Shown: piece after piece, positions 1 through 10,559 of the stretch | Numbering within the stretch: the stretch's first letter is position 1 | How the letters are laid out: each line of letters starts with the position of its first letter | Source of the DNA: Siphonodentalium dalli | Taxonomy: Eukaryota; Mollusca; Scaphopoda; Gadilida; Siphonodentaliidae | Direction of reading: 5' to 3' | NCBI GenBank assembly: GCA_032622095.1 | Contig: CP136063.1 | Span: 213,051,982 to 213,115,981, forward strand | DNA: 64,000 nt | The notes under the pieces: model-generated | What the model was told of the DNA's origin: nothing | Database searches by the model: none | What the model saw: the letters and a program-made list of their open reading frames with translations, nothing else | Made by a program: the position numbers and the translations under genes

Positions 1-1328
1 TTTACACTCGCGCACGGGGGAATTATACAATCTTCAACTTGTGACGTCATTTCCGAAGTTCTCCGAAAGAGACCGGCGATAATTAGTAAGGATGGGGTGT
101 TACGCTCTGGGTGAGGTCGGGTGTTTCTATTACATCTAGACTACACTGACTATATTAAGTGTGGATACATGTGGCAGAAGTCGGATGGTATTAATATTTA
201 TTACACGCTTGTTCCTAGAAGTACAGTGTTATTGCTGTTCCATATTAACAAATCCGCATGGAACGTACGTTCCATACGCATCTCGTTGACGTAAAATGAC
301 GTACATGACGTTCGCTTCAACCATGAAACTGGAACTATTTAAATAAAAGAATCATCACACATGACAAACATGCCATGTATGAGCCTAAATAAACATTCTG
401 ATCCTGTATATTTAATTCACGGATTCTAGGACACGAAGCTTGTAATAAACACAGAACGACACGATGTGTAAATGGGTTTGTCGATACGGCACTCGTTCTG
501 TCGCGGAAGGATAGAACTCGAGGCGCTTATTTGAGAGCTGGTGTAAAATACAATTATATGACGAGTTTCGAGTCAAAACATGATATTTTTGGTGCAATCA
601 CAAACAAAAAAACACTTTGGAGATAAAAAAAGTTCAGTTTTTATTTCGTGCTATAGTGATTTTCGTGTTTTTCAATCATATACACGTGCAAATCTCAAAT
701 TACGCCATTGTATGTGTTATTTTAACACAATAATTCTCCTTGAAATAAGATGTTCACGCCATGGGGTAAGAAAGCGTTCTTCCCAACTGGTCACTTCGCT
801 GGCCCTCTGCCAAGTTGCTTTCTATTGAAGGTTAGAGCACTACAATTTATATAATCAAGTGGTACACCATAAATAGATTCATTGGTCCACAATGGAGATA
901 GAACAATATACCACTGTCCAAAATCTGTCTCATTCAAATGTGGTATATGTTAAACACGATACGTGGTGATTTTCGGATAGGAAATCCCGCACCGAATCGA
1001 AAGATTCAAATATCTCATTTTCCCACCAAAATGGTGCTAGAACACAGTTTGTTAACCTGTGTTGTTGCCATGAAGTTATGTTCGGTGGGCACTTCGACCG
1101 ATATCGACTGAAAACCGATCAGCCAAAATGTTAGCATAGTTGGGTATAGTATGACAACTAGTTTGGATGGGGTGTTGGTTGTTCGAGCGCAGGAGATATT
1201 CCTATTATTTCCAATTCCAATTCATTGTTGAAGAGAACTAGTCATCAATGAGTATTTAGTCAACAAAGCGTTGAAATCTGTATAAGTCACCGCATATTTC
1301 AAACTGGAAAATGTTTGCTTATTTTCAG
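1..1328. other. 5' flank or upstream intron, no exon recognised
   Basis: I see no convincing coding exon here. The downstream exon at 1329 opens directly after a pyrimidine-rich tract ending in AG and begins in the middle of a membrane domain. The start of that gene therefore lies either in unrecognised short exons here or left of the window. One weak candidate is an ATG at 750 followed by a GTAAGA donor at 766. It would give a five-codon exon in the right phase, but it would leave the first membrane domain without its first half. Confidence 0.4.
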
Positions 1329-2958
1329 GAATCACAGCACAGGACCCGGATGACCAGACTCTCCGAGCATTTTTTCTCGTCCTGACATCATACTGGGGAT
1401 GTATAGGAATATTCTTCGCCACACAGAACTCATTCCCAAATACAGTAAACCTTCCGGTGGAAGGATTGTTCCCGGGATATGGCGCGTTTATGTTCATATT
1501 CCTCATCGTTGCATTGGGCGGACTTCAGGACACATCGAAGTTAACGTCATTACTCTCGCTGGGATGTCTGATGAAGTTACTATATTTTGCTCTTCATCGT
1601 TCTCATCTATATATCAATATCTAATTTCGCCAGAATAGTTCGGGGCAGAAATAAAAAAGGAACATTCCGAACGGACGCTGCTTTAATTCGACCGAGTCGA
1701 GACTACACAGTTGTCGGATGGGCAATGGACGTCGTAGCGTTCGCAGTGTTCGCAAGCCATGTTACCGGGGCAACGGCTGATCCGAAGTTCGCATTCGCCT
1801 GGATGTTGGGCGCCGGTTTCTTCCAGATCACTGCGGGGATAGTGGCAATCCGAAGATACGATCCATTCAGTGCTTTCACCTTCTGTATACACGGCTTACT
1901 GTGGATTGCGATATCTTTCAACATGGGACTTGAATTGTTCGTGGGCATCAACACGATACCGTCATATCCAGTGTATGTTCTGTACATGATTTTCTTCTTG
2001 TCGGCGGGAGTGATGAGTCTTACAAGAGATCTGATCCAATCATTGCAGGACCTTTTGTTTGTTATATTCATCATATCGCTGTGCGTTAATAACCTTCAGG
2101 GTCGTTTTCTTGGTGGAATGGGCTGGATTGGATTCTTATTTGCTTTGTACAGAATGCTGGCGCATATGACTAGATTCAATCCGGGACCATTCAAATTACC
2201 ACTCGGAGTGAAGTTTGCAAGGTCCGAGAACATCAAGAACTACTTGATGGATAGTTGTTCATGTTTTGCAAGATGCCTGTATGGAAAGCAGAGACCGGAA
2301 GCAAAAACCAATGTAGCAGCGGATGTTCTTGGTTATTCAAACTATGAGGATCTGGACATGATTGGATTTGCTTCAAGCGCCATCTCAGCTATGTCAATAT
2401 TCTGGGTACCACCTGGTCAAAGTCTGAGTATTCTGCCTTGGGTAATTTTAGTGGGCGGTGGAGCCCAGTTCGCAGCCGGTGCTATAGGATTCGCTCGTGG
2501 CATAACATTTGAGAGTACATCGTTCATAACCTTCGCTGCTTTCTGGACAATTTGGGGAACGCAACGTGGTCTTGTGGACTTAATAGTAGTAAACAACGTA
2601 GCTGTTATTATGATTGGCACTATAAGTTTCCTAGTCGTTGGTCTGCTTCTGATTGGGTGCTCGTTGGTCATCAGTAAAGCTTGGACATTTGTGTCAATCC
2701 TGTTTGAGCTCATCGTCATATCGTTTCTACTGCAAACATTAGATGTTCATTCCTTCCAAGTCTATGAACGGGTGGTCACCATCCTCTTCGTTTTAGTATG
2801 TCTCTACTGTTTCTTCGAGGCTTCATTCAGAATGGCATGGGGGCGGAGGGTGCTTCCAGTCGGCGACCCCATTATTCAGTGCAGCTACATCCACTCACAA
2901 GGATCAAAAGTATTCTGGGCGGATGGCGGGAGAGCCACTGGCGTTAAATCAATAGCAG
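1329..2958 (+). CDS. Exon encoding YaaH-like membrane domains (one half plus two full), with a frame break
   Basis: The exon opens after TTTTCAG in frame 2 (ITAQDPDDQTL...), giving the later helices of a first domain, up to about 1590. The reading frame then moves by one base to the frame ending at 2958. Domain two covers about 1700-2230 and domain three about 2330-2860. Both keep the G-x-G-x-x-Q-x-x-A-G pattern (FFQITAGIVA and GAQFAAGAIGFARG) followed by an S/T-x-F aromatic helix, which is typical of YaaH. Domain three closes with GRRVLPVGDP, matching the family's G-R-x-V-L-P-x-G end. The usual N-P-A-P-L-G-L signature at the first helix is absent. The donor is GCAG|GTAACT at 2959, leaving one base of a split Asp codon. 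Confidence 0.7.
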
Positions 2959-5900
2959 GTAACTTTTACTATATGTAGATAGGCATTAACGATGCACGAT
3001 TTGACACTAAATTATTCAGAATTTCCTAGTCATTTTTTCGCGTACCTGGCCAAAAGCAAAAACAAAAAATGGAAAATACGTGCAAACACCGCTAAAATCC
3101 ACGAAATCATCCATAAGTTATATGTCGAAACACATCGCAAAAGCTCATAAACGAGAACGCTCTTTATCACCTATAGCTTTTGGTCGACGCAAACATGGAC
3201 GCTCGTTATAAGAGGCGATCATGTGAATTTAAGCTAGGCGAACAAGCAAACCAAAAGGGACCAAAACTATATCTTTTTAAAGTCGATATCTGGCCGTAGG
3301 AACCTCAAACTAACGGGTTCAATGTCCGATCTAATTATGTTCTGGTATATAAACTTACATATGGTGGTTTTATGGTGTCAAATTAGACAGAGCATCAAAA
3401 GCTAGAAAGTTAATGAGTATCGTTATAGGCTGCTCGATAATACGATTGAATAGACCTTTTAGTCGCTTTGAACATTCATTCTTCTTAACGTAGATCACGG
3501 CACTGCGCCAAATTTTATTTCGTTCAAACGCCACGTATTTTCCATTAAATGTCTAGATTTGCGGCATGTACGGATCACGTAATTTTCATATTAATTTGAA
3601 ATATGAGTAAATTTACGAACACTTATTCTTCCACATTTACGTGGAAATTACGTGTCCCTATATCCCACTTATATGTCAAATTTATGGAAATTTAATGTTA
3701 GTTGTTTCGTGACGTTTCAATGAAATGAAATTTCAAATATACCCGCAATTTAAGTACCATTTATATTCGAAAAACACATTTAGGGATACTTTAAATTTCA
3801 AATATAATTGAAATTTACGCCTAACATATATTCAAAATGAAACTTCTGCGGATGCGTTTATATCCACATCTACGTGCATTTTACGAGAAACTTAATATAT
3901 GGCAATGCTATGCATCTTTAAAATCAGCTTGATCCACATAGAAAATAGAATATAAATTATTCATATATGTACAAATTGCATACATTTCTATATTCCTAGA
4001 ATTCGAAGTCTAACACATCATGAAGGTCCACAACACTCTCTACAAATATATGTTGCGCCTTTGACACTCTCCTCTCTGACACTGACCCTCTCCAAATCGG
4101 TTTGGCCCCTTTGGTTGTACATTGAAGTGGGAAGAGTAAGTCTATTCAATTGATATACGTGCCACCGACAGCTAGAAACCTGAGTCGTGTAACACGCGCT
4201 GTGGTCAGTTATATCGGACAACAGACTGTCAGTTATTACAAATTGCTGTTGCTTCTTGTGATGCCAGAATGATGTCGGCATTTACGTGCATTTACGAGGA
4301 TTAAACCTCCAAATTTAAAGATTTTCCATATTTTAAAATAAAAGGGCCGTAAATGTCACGTATATTGTTACATGGAAAATACGTGATAGCGCCATATCTG
4401 TAAAACTCACGTTTCGTCCAACGCGATGAAGTTGGCTGCATATGATTCACGAAAGAGTCATTTTATTGGTTAATATTCCAGATGGGGATCGTGTATAGTT
4501 TACTCTAGTGTTCTAGTGTTATGTAATGGGAGCGAAACAAACAAATATATATTCGAGGATGGAACAAATTTTGCTAAAAGGCCTAGTATATGGTAACAAT
4601 CTGCCAGGGTGCTATGTGTTATTTTGGGCTGGTTTTGTCACGATACACTTTTCGATTTAAATACAATTACAAAAGTGGCCTTTTCGCTAAATGTATATAA
4701 ATATAAGGATTAACTGTCATGTGGACTGTTTTTATGGAGATGTAACCGTGATGTAAGTGGTCATAACTTGTATGTAAAACCCTTGACAGTTAATCCTTAT
4801 ATATCTCATTTTACCTACATTTTCCAGATATCTTGAATGAAGGGGGCATTGTCGGTATACCATCCGATGTGGTTTATATTCTAGTTGCGGCTGTAAAATT
4901 TCCTGGTGCAGTGGAGGTAAATATGGCAATGAGTCGTCGACTCAAATTATTTGTATGTAAACACTTATACATGTACTAATATAATAGTCACGAACAAGGT
5001 CCACTGATGTCGACTCCCCATAAAATTTATAAAATCTTAAAGGAACAGTGGACCTCAAATTAGTCAGAGAACATATCCCACCTTTTCGTGTCGAGTATGT
5101 CTTACATAACGCCAGTCATCGATTTTCAACGAGGTGAGACATTAAACGCTCTTTATCATTACTGGATAAAACATTTTTAACACCCGACCAAACCTCACGT
5201 GATAAAACTACCGTACTAAATGACAATTTTATTTACAATACACATATATGAATATATACCGTGCATTACCCCATTGGTTCGAAATATTCGAAAATTATGT
5301 GTTTGGCGGTCAAACATGGATTATACCGTCATCTCTACATTCACGGCGGCCATTTTTGCGGCCATCGTTTTTTAACCCAAATTTCTCAAATTGCTCGAGG
5401 TTGACAAATGGCCAGCCGATTAATTTTTCACAAGTATGTCCCACTCTACCAGAATCCACAGAGAAAAAAAAATTATACGCCAAAACACGCATCCGTGACC
5501 TGGCGGCGGACTGCATGGTATAATGCAGGAGGTAACATATCCCTGTCGGGCTGTCTTCCTGCTTCCCCGCAGGATAAATGTTAACAATATTAACCCTTTC
5601 ATAACGGGAGCTGCGCTGGTGCAGCATTACATATCATGTGCCAGTGCATAGGGAGCCTCTTATATGAGAAAATGCATGGTTTACAAGGTCAAGGCAGATA
5701 CAGTTAGGTCATTGTATTTTCTTATATATATATGTGAGGCTCCCTATGGGCGACTCGCATATATATAAGAAAATGTTATGGCACAGGGTTTTTCGCAGGA
5801 ATCTCCTGTCATGCAAGTGTTATTGTCGGTAAAAACATCACGACTAAAAAGAACACGGATAAATAGATAAACGTTGTTCTTATAGTGAATATTGATAGTA

Positions 5901-8900
5901 GTCAAATAACGGAATGTCGCGTGTTTAAACCATTGTTATGTAAACAAAACTGTTCTATTGATTTGTCAATCGTGCAGTAAGTTCAAATATTTCTGTCTGA
6001 ATATTATTTTCAGAATATATTTCAATGCATCGACCCTTTCCAATGTTTATCGCTAAGTTCTGAATAAACGTTGATATCTTATTGGACAAATTAGGCTGTA
6101 TCGTTAACTCTACTGTTTACATAACAATAGTTATGCGAAGACTCACTATTGTGGAGTTATTAATAAATGAAAATAATAAGAAAGTAAATCTATTTTGTCA
6201 TGTACTTATTGATGCTAGTTGTTTTTTAGATTGTTTTGAATGTTTATTTGCACATTTATACCGTACATTGGTCCATATATGCAATATTATACAAATCTGC
6301 ATGTGCATGGGTGGCTATCTTCATGCCACCCATGTACTATAACGTTACATGCATAATTATTTCACCTCTGGTCGAGTGGTCCTGCTAATATGATATGGTG
6401 TTGGTGGTCCTGCTGAATTGCTATGGTGCGGGTAGGGAAAACGGATGCTGTTACGAAAAAGTACCGTTAGTGTATCTATAACGTTGTAATTTTCGCGATG
6501 TTTGGCTAATCCGAGCGATTTGAGGAGAAAAAAACAGTGTGTGTATGAAACATTCAAGAACATATATATTTTTGAAAAATATAGTAATGGCCGCGCTGGT
6601 GTTTTTAAAACGACGTGATTTTCTATAACTAATACAACCAGTATTACAAATATTTCGCAATAAATATGTTTTTGAATGTTTGAAACGCATAATGGCTTAT
6701 CCTGGATGATCAGTTTATCGTAACACCGTGAAAGAAACAAATTAAAAAAATATAATGGTACTCTTTGTTAACAGCATCAGTTTTCCCTGACAGCGTCTTA
6801 GCAGTTCAGCAGGACCCAACCGCATCATATAGCACATTAGCAGGACCACTTGATCAGGTGTTTGTTTCGCATGAACTAACTTCGAATGATTTGAGTCCCT
6901 TTAACGAAATACTCATTTCACGCGTGTAGTATATTAAGGGTCTCGTCGCATTCGTTTGACTGATAGTCTGATATGCATGTGATGGTGATGCCGAAGACCC
7001 CATTCAATCTTTGCAGAGAGCTTACAAGACAAAACTGTACTCCGAAGACCGACCGATGTCAATGTGGATATCAAAACGGGAACAACTGAATGAGGGCCGA
7101 GAATTGTTTGGAGAATTACTATGGGATTTCATGGAAGAAGTATGGCCGAGTACCATATCCCTCGTCATTCCCAAAGGTACGTTCAAAACAACTCCATATT
7201 TCCTTTCATCAAATAGCTTTTGGAGCTCGACATCATCTTGGATACCATCGTTATAACAATTTATTGTCCAACTACAAAACTGACAAACACATGTTGAAAC
7301 ACTAAATTAATGTATGAGCAAATACGACGTGATAATGCTCGTTCGTGTTCAAAGCAATGACTTCTCGAGACAGCTGCTTCTAGTTTATTTTCACACAGCG
7401 AAATATAGGTCCATGTGTGTGTACCCCAATTACACTGAGGGGTGGTGATGATGACGATGAGATATATAATTATGTTTCTTCTTCATCTCTAATTTCATTT
7501 TAATTCATGATTGAGTTAAGAGGGAGGTAGTGGCAACATTTGAATGGGGAATTCAGTGTTATTTTTTAGGAAAAGACTCATCAAACCTTACAAAGCGCAT
7601 GTAATTATATACCTTTCTTGGAAAGTTTTAATACTTATCCAATGACAACGCAGAGCGGAATTTTAAGTTTCTTCCCAGGTTGGATATTATTGAACATTAT
7701 TTTAAAAAAGTGGTCACCAGTAAATCATTTTTAAAAATATTTCCATCAAATGTCACAAAACAAAAAGTAAAATCAATCCTGCTTTTGTGGGGTACGTTCT
7801 AAAACTATTTTCAAAATTCTAATAAACCGCTCCAGGGTCCAGCTTCCACCTCAAAATTCATGTCATCAGAACGAGGAGCAATTTGTCTGCGAGAAATTGG
7901 GACCTTGGTCATCATCACATTTAGCCTCGAATCTTCTTTAATATGCCTATAGTAGACAACCTCCCCTTTCTTTTGACATCCATACATTTGTGCACCACCT
8001 TCATTATATGGGGAAATTATATGACGGATAGGTTGTAAGCCATTATTTCTTTCACTCTACTTGTGTTGACAAACGGAAAGGCCGTAAGGTCCGTCAGCCA
8101 GTGCTCCATTATGACTTGTTTTTGTCATTCCGGAGGGCTAGGTGTGATTTTCGTTGACCTGGGCAGATGTGTTACCTTGTCAGGCACCCACTTACCTGTA
8201 TTGTTTAACCTATAAAACAACGCAGAGCGGAATTTTAATTTTCTTCCCAGGTTGGATATTATTGAACATTATTAAAAAAAAGTGGTCACCACCAAATCAT
8301 TGTTTAAAATATCTATCAAATGTCACAAAACAAAAAGTAAAATGATAAATTCGCTTCGCGTTGTCACTAGATATATGCATAAACATTCCTACAAGGCACG
8401 AAACTTCTACGGTTTGTAAATATTGGGAAATCTTGTCCTGAAAATTAACACTGAATTCCCCATTTAAATGTTGCCACTTAACCTCCATCTTAAAGCATTC
8501 AAATACGACAGTTCGACAAAATGATGCGATACGATACGGTGAACTTCTGATGTTTATTATTCCAGGTCAGTGGCTAGATAATCTCGGCATTGGCTCTGCG
8601 GAGAAACTCATTGGACGCCCCGATAGTATAGCAGTGCGCATACCCAATGCGACCTTGGCATTGCACCTTATAGATCAAACCGGGCCTATCGCTGTGACGT
8701 CAGCGAACCCGACTGGAGAAGCAGACACCACCCACTACCTACAAGTTTTAGGGAAACTCGGCATTAAGAATGTAAGTTTAGTGTACAAATTACGTCACAC
8801 TGGCTTACTTACAGAGCATTCTAGTTATAACTACATTATATACACACGTGCGCCTACGTGTGGCTGGGTATTATATTTTGATGCTGGTAGTTCAAATTCG

Positions 8901-10221
8901 GTGGCCAATGGAAACAAGTACTATATACATTGTATATTGACTGCTTTTTCCGATTTGATTTACCAATTATACCACCGACGTTGGTTGGAGATAGGGCACA
9001 TGCCTTATACATAGTTTCAAACAGAGATACCTATTCAGTTTTTCTATACAGAGTGATCATTATATCCGTGTATACCAATATACTCACATGTGTATGTGTG
9101 GGAATGTGTCGTAACTTGGAATCAGTTTAGTTTCGTAGTTTATCAACACAGTATGAAGATTACAAATTTACACAAAGAGTGTTTCAAATAAGAGCGAAAA
9201 TCAATATTATTTAGAAGAAATTATTTATATCCTTGATATCTAATAAAATATGTCTATGTTCTAACTCGCTTGTAGCTCGACCGAACATAAAGTATTTATG
9301 TAATAACTACAAACAATCCATGATGTTATATATACACTTTCATGGACAAATTCGAAGTTTAGCGATATATGTCGTTCGCAGACGATCAGTTATATATAAC
9401 AAAACAGAAGAATGGCGAACTGACGAATATTATATTAGCGTTACAATTTTTAGAAGCATCTCCCAATCGTAATGGGCAGTGACACAACGCGGAACTTCAA
9501 GGGTATTGAGTGAAGCTTGACCGCCGTGTCAAGTTTGTTAAACCAATCCACAGTCAGTCGTGAGAATAAGCTCACGCGAGCTAATAGCTGCAATTGCCAT
9601 GAACATCATTCAGACGTCGCAAAAATGACCCATATACACCAAAATAAACTGGACAATTTCGTTAACCCTTTGCCGGCCCTGCACTCTTTGGCGAACATCA
9701 ATTTGTCAAACGATTCACAACATTCATTCACAAATATGATCAATACACCTCATAGATACTTCACAACCATTTTGGTTCGAATCGGCGACAACCAAAAAAA
9801 TTCGTTTCAGAGAATTTCTGCGCGCAAGCACTTCCTCCACAATACATGTATATCTATGCATACAAATTTCGATGGGCTTTTACTTGGACATTTCCCAACT
9901 GGTTTTCAAAATTATTTCAGGAGGATCAGAGACACATGACTGTGAAAATGGTTCGAATCGGCGTCAAGAAAACAACTGACATATTTGTTTTAATTTTGTT
10001 TTCAGGTCGATGGAATTCTCTGCGACGGTCCGTCGGCTGAAAACATGGCATCCACTGTGGTTGACTGCCGAAACATCAACCAAGGAAAGTTAGGGTTCTT
10101 CAGAATAGGCGTCGTTCCGCGGTCAACCGTCGAAGCAATCTTCAAGAAAGTACAAGAGAAGCACAACGCATGGAATACTCCGAGTGGTATAGATAACCTA
10201 GGTTTCGATACAAAATTATGA
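1329..10221 (+). CDS. Multi-exon gene: tandem GPR1/FUN34/YaaH-like membrane domains fused to a Sua5/YrdC-like domain (5' partial)
   Basis: Five exon pieces (1329-2958, 4828-4916, 7017-7176, 8566-8771, 10006-10221) have GT donors and AG acceptors and join with phases 1, 0, 1, 0. The product is about 770 residues. The N-terminal part is membrane protein: the second half of one YaaH-like domain, then two complete ones. The C-terminal 220 residues resemble Sua5/YrdC, the fold that binds ATP and threonine in threonylcarbamoyl-AMP synthesis for tRNA t6A. YaaH/SatP/GPR1 proteins move acetate or succinate across membranes. From the sequence I can see the fusion and the family resemblance. A role coupling a carboxylate transporter to a nucleotide-binding or adenylating domain is inference. 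Oddities are a frame break near 1575-1620, altered YrdC motifs, and a possible tail after the stop at 10219. The introns contain transposon debris. The start is not found, so the 5' end is partial. Confidence 0.72.
1571..1640 (+). other. Frame break: one-base indel or 58-nt mini-intron
   Basis: The upstream frame stops at the TAA of 1622-1624 (…HLYINI*), while the frame used downstream has a stop at 1572-1574. Both frames read as hydrophobic helix through 1575-1620 (KLLYFA in one, LFIVLIYISIS in the other), as expected for one helix broken by a single-base insertion. Alternatively, a GT at 1576 and an AG at 1633 bound a 58-nt pyrimidine-rich segment. Removing it also restores the frame, at the cost of that helix. 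Confidence 0.6.
2959..4827 (+). other. Intron with dispersed repeats
   Basis: The donor is at 2959 and the acceptor at 4827, with phase 1 on both sides. The stretch 3480-3900 is AT-rich with many motifs of the type TTACGTGGAAATTACGTG and ATATTCGAAA. The same kind of repeat appears at 14220-14450 and in the duplicated copy near 20460-20690. I see no coding potential. Confidence 0.6.
4699..4805. repeat. Small hairpin repeat just upstream of a splice acceptor
   Basis: Arms ATAAGGATTAACTGTCA (from about 4704) and TGACAGTTAATCCTTAT (about 4784-4800) are inverted complements about 65 bases apart. The right arm ends roughly 25 bases before the AG of the YrdC exon, so the insertion sits in the branch-point and pyrimidine-tract neighbourhood. 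It is probably a MITE remnant. Confidence 0.6.
4828..4916 (+). CDS. Exon: start of the Sua5/YrdC-like domain
   Basis: The exon is 89 nt. With the split codon it reads KSIAD/ILNEGGIVGIPSDVVYIL, matching the first strand and turn of YrdC (…GG-x-x-x-x-PTDTVYGL…). The P-T-D-T-V-Y-G-L core is changed to P-S-D-V-V-Y-I-L. The donor is GAG|GTAAAT at 4917. The fit of phase and domain order to the preceding exon is the main evidence for the fusion. Confidence 0.78.
4917..7016 (+). other. Intron containing piggyBac-like repeat debris
   Basis: This is a phase 0 intron of 2.1 kb. It contains a lone copy of the 37-bp satellite monomer (5590-5627) followed to about 5810 by GAGGCTCCC/GGGAGCCTC inverted motifs. 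Those motifs are shared with the TTAA-bounded MITE at 25690-25913. No coding stretch with supported splice sites was seen. Confidence 0.55.
5590..5810. repeat. Truncated TTAA-type MITE carrying one 37-bp satellite monomer
   Basis: It begins TTAACCCTTTCATAACGGG and continues with a unit ending GGTGCAGCA, nearly the consensus monomer of the satellite at 40080-42120. It then holds inverted GGGAGCCTC and GAGGCTCCC segments with TATATAAGAAAATG motifs. No matching GGGTTAA right end was found, so the copy appears truncated. Confidence 0.55.
7017..7176 (+). CDS. Exon: middle of the YrdC-like domain
   Basis: The exon is 160 nt in phase 0 and ends with one base of a Gly codon before GTACGT at 7177. 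It reads RAYKTKLYSEDRPMSMWIS... and later EEVWPSTISLVIPK. In YrdC the first part corresponds to the K-x-R-P substrate-binding strand (here K and R are present but separated differently, ending DRPMSMW). The second corresponds to the W-P-G-P-x-T-L-V-L-P strand (here WPSTISLVIP). Substitutions at both sites raise doubt about the classic activity. Confidence 0.75.
7523..8486. mobile_element. Intronic element with about 40-bp terminal inverted repeats
   Basis: The left end GGAGGTAGTGGCAACATTT (7523) and right end AAATGTTGCCACTTAACCTCC (to 8486) are inverted copies. The similarity runs inward through GGGGAATTCAGTGTTA. A 125-bp direct duplication lies inside (about 7650-7775 and 8219-8342, starting AACGCAGAGCGGAATTTTAA). 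It encodes nothing and no clear target duplication is visible. It is a non-autonomous DNA transposon of unassigned family, lying within the intron 7177-8565. Confidence 0.65.
8566..8771 (+). CDS. Exon: YrdC-like core with the conserved SANPTG motif
   Basis: The exon is 206 nt, follows TTCCAG and ends AAT|GTAAGT at 8772. It reads DSIAVRIPNATLALHLIDQ followed by GPIAVTSANPTGE, which aligns with the family pattern of G-V-R-x-P, then P-x-x-x-T-S-A-N-x-S-G. This is the most conserved YrdC stretch and the strongest single piece of evidence for the domain. The Met at 8550 upstream is intronic and is not the start. Confidence 0.88.
8772..10005 (+). other. Intron, nothing recognised
   Basis: Phase 0 intron with a GTAAGT donor and a TTTTGTTTTCAG acceptor. 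A 140-codon open stretch at 9517-9939 has no recognisable domain and lies between good splice sites, so I do not treat it as coding. Confidence 0.6.
10006..10221 (+). CDS. Last YrdC-like exon and stop
   Basis: It opens VDGILCDGPSAENMASTVVD and ends with FRIGVVPRSTVEAIFKKVQ before NLGFDTKL and TGA at 10219-10221. The D-G and S-T-V-V-D elements match the late YrdC motif (…D-G-G-x-x-x-x-x-x-S-T-V-V-D…R-x-G…). The R-x-G-V strand is kept. Past the stop, the next frame stays open to 10504 (see the separate entry). Confidence 0.85.
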   Translation, partial: VDGILCDGPSAENMASTVVDCRNINQGKLGFFRIGVVPRSTVEAIFKKVQEKHNAWNTPSGIDNLGFDTKL

Positions 10222-10504
10222 ACCGATCGATACCAACGGAGATACCACGAGGGTACAGGAACGCGGTCAACATAATTTGACGAGAGGTGACGTGATATAT
10301 GAGGGAGATAGTTACGAGAAAAATGACGTCAAGTGCATATCACGTGCAATTGACTTAGATTCCGTGCCGTCTGATTACGCTCCGCCCGTTCCTGGCGTTC
10401 CAGTCACACCGGATGTCGCCGAAAACCATTATGCCGTGGTGAATTCTGCCGGAATTGCCGCCACCTCCAACACCTGCATCTCCGCGAGTCTTTGCAGCTA
10501 TTGA
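10217..10504 (+). other. Possible out-of-frame C-terminal tail or 3' UTR
   Basis: From 10217 the plus-one frame reads YEPIDTNGDTTRVQERG and continues open for about 95 codons with acidic, polar, Pro-rich composition (DSVPSDYAPPVPGVPVTPD, ENHYAVVN). It ends at TGA 10502-10504. The start overlaps the last codons of the YrdC exon, so a single-base indel would fuse it as a cytosolic tail with Tyr motifs. It may equally be 3' UTR. Confidence 0.35.
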
Positions 10505-10559
10505 CATGGCTTGGTATCCGTCATACATGTGAGCGTGTGTGCATCTGTCAACAATTGCA

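Noticed and set aside
750-765. Five-codon first exon (ATG at 750, donor GTAAGA) for the fusion gene
   Set aside because: The phase fits, but the next exon begins halfway through a YaaH-like domain, so the true upstream exons should encode the missing half. Kept only as a weak possibility.
8550-9014. Separate single-exon YrdC gene starting at Met 8550
   Set aside because: The codons before 8566 are intronic (the acceptor TTCCAG is at 8560-8565) and the frame after 8771 leaves the YrdC homology at a GTAAGT donor.
9517-9939. 140-codon open stretch on the plus strand
   Set aside because: It lies inside an intron with good splice sites on both sides, and no domain or homology is recognisable.
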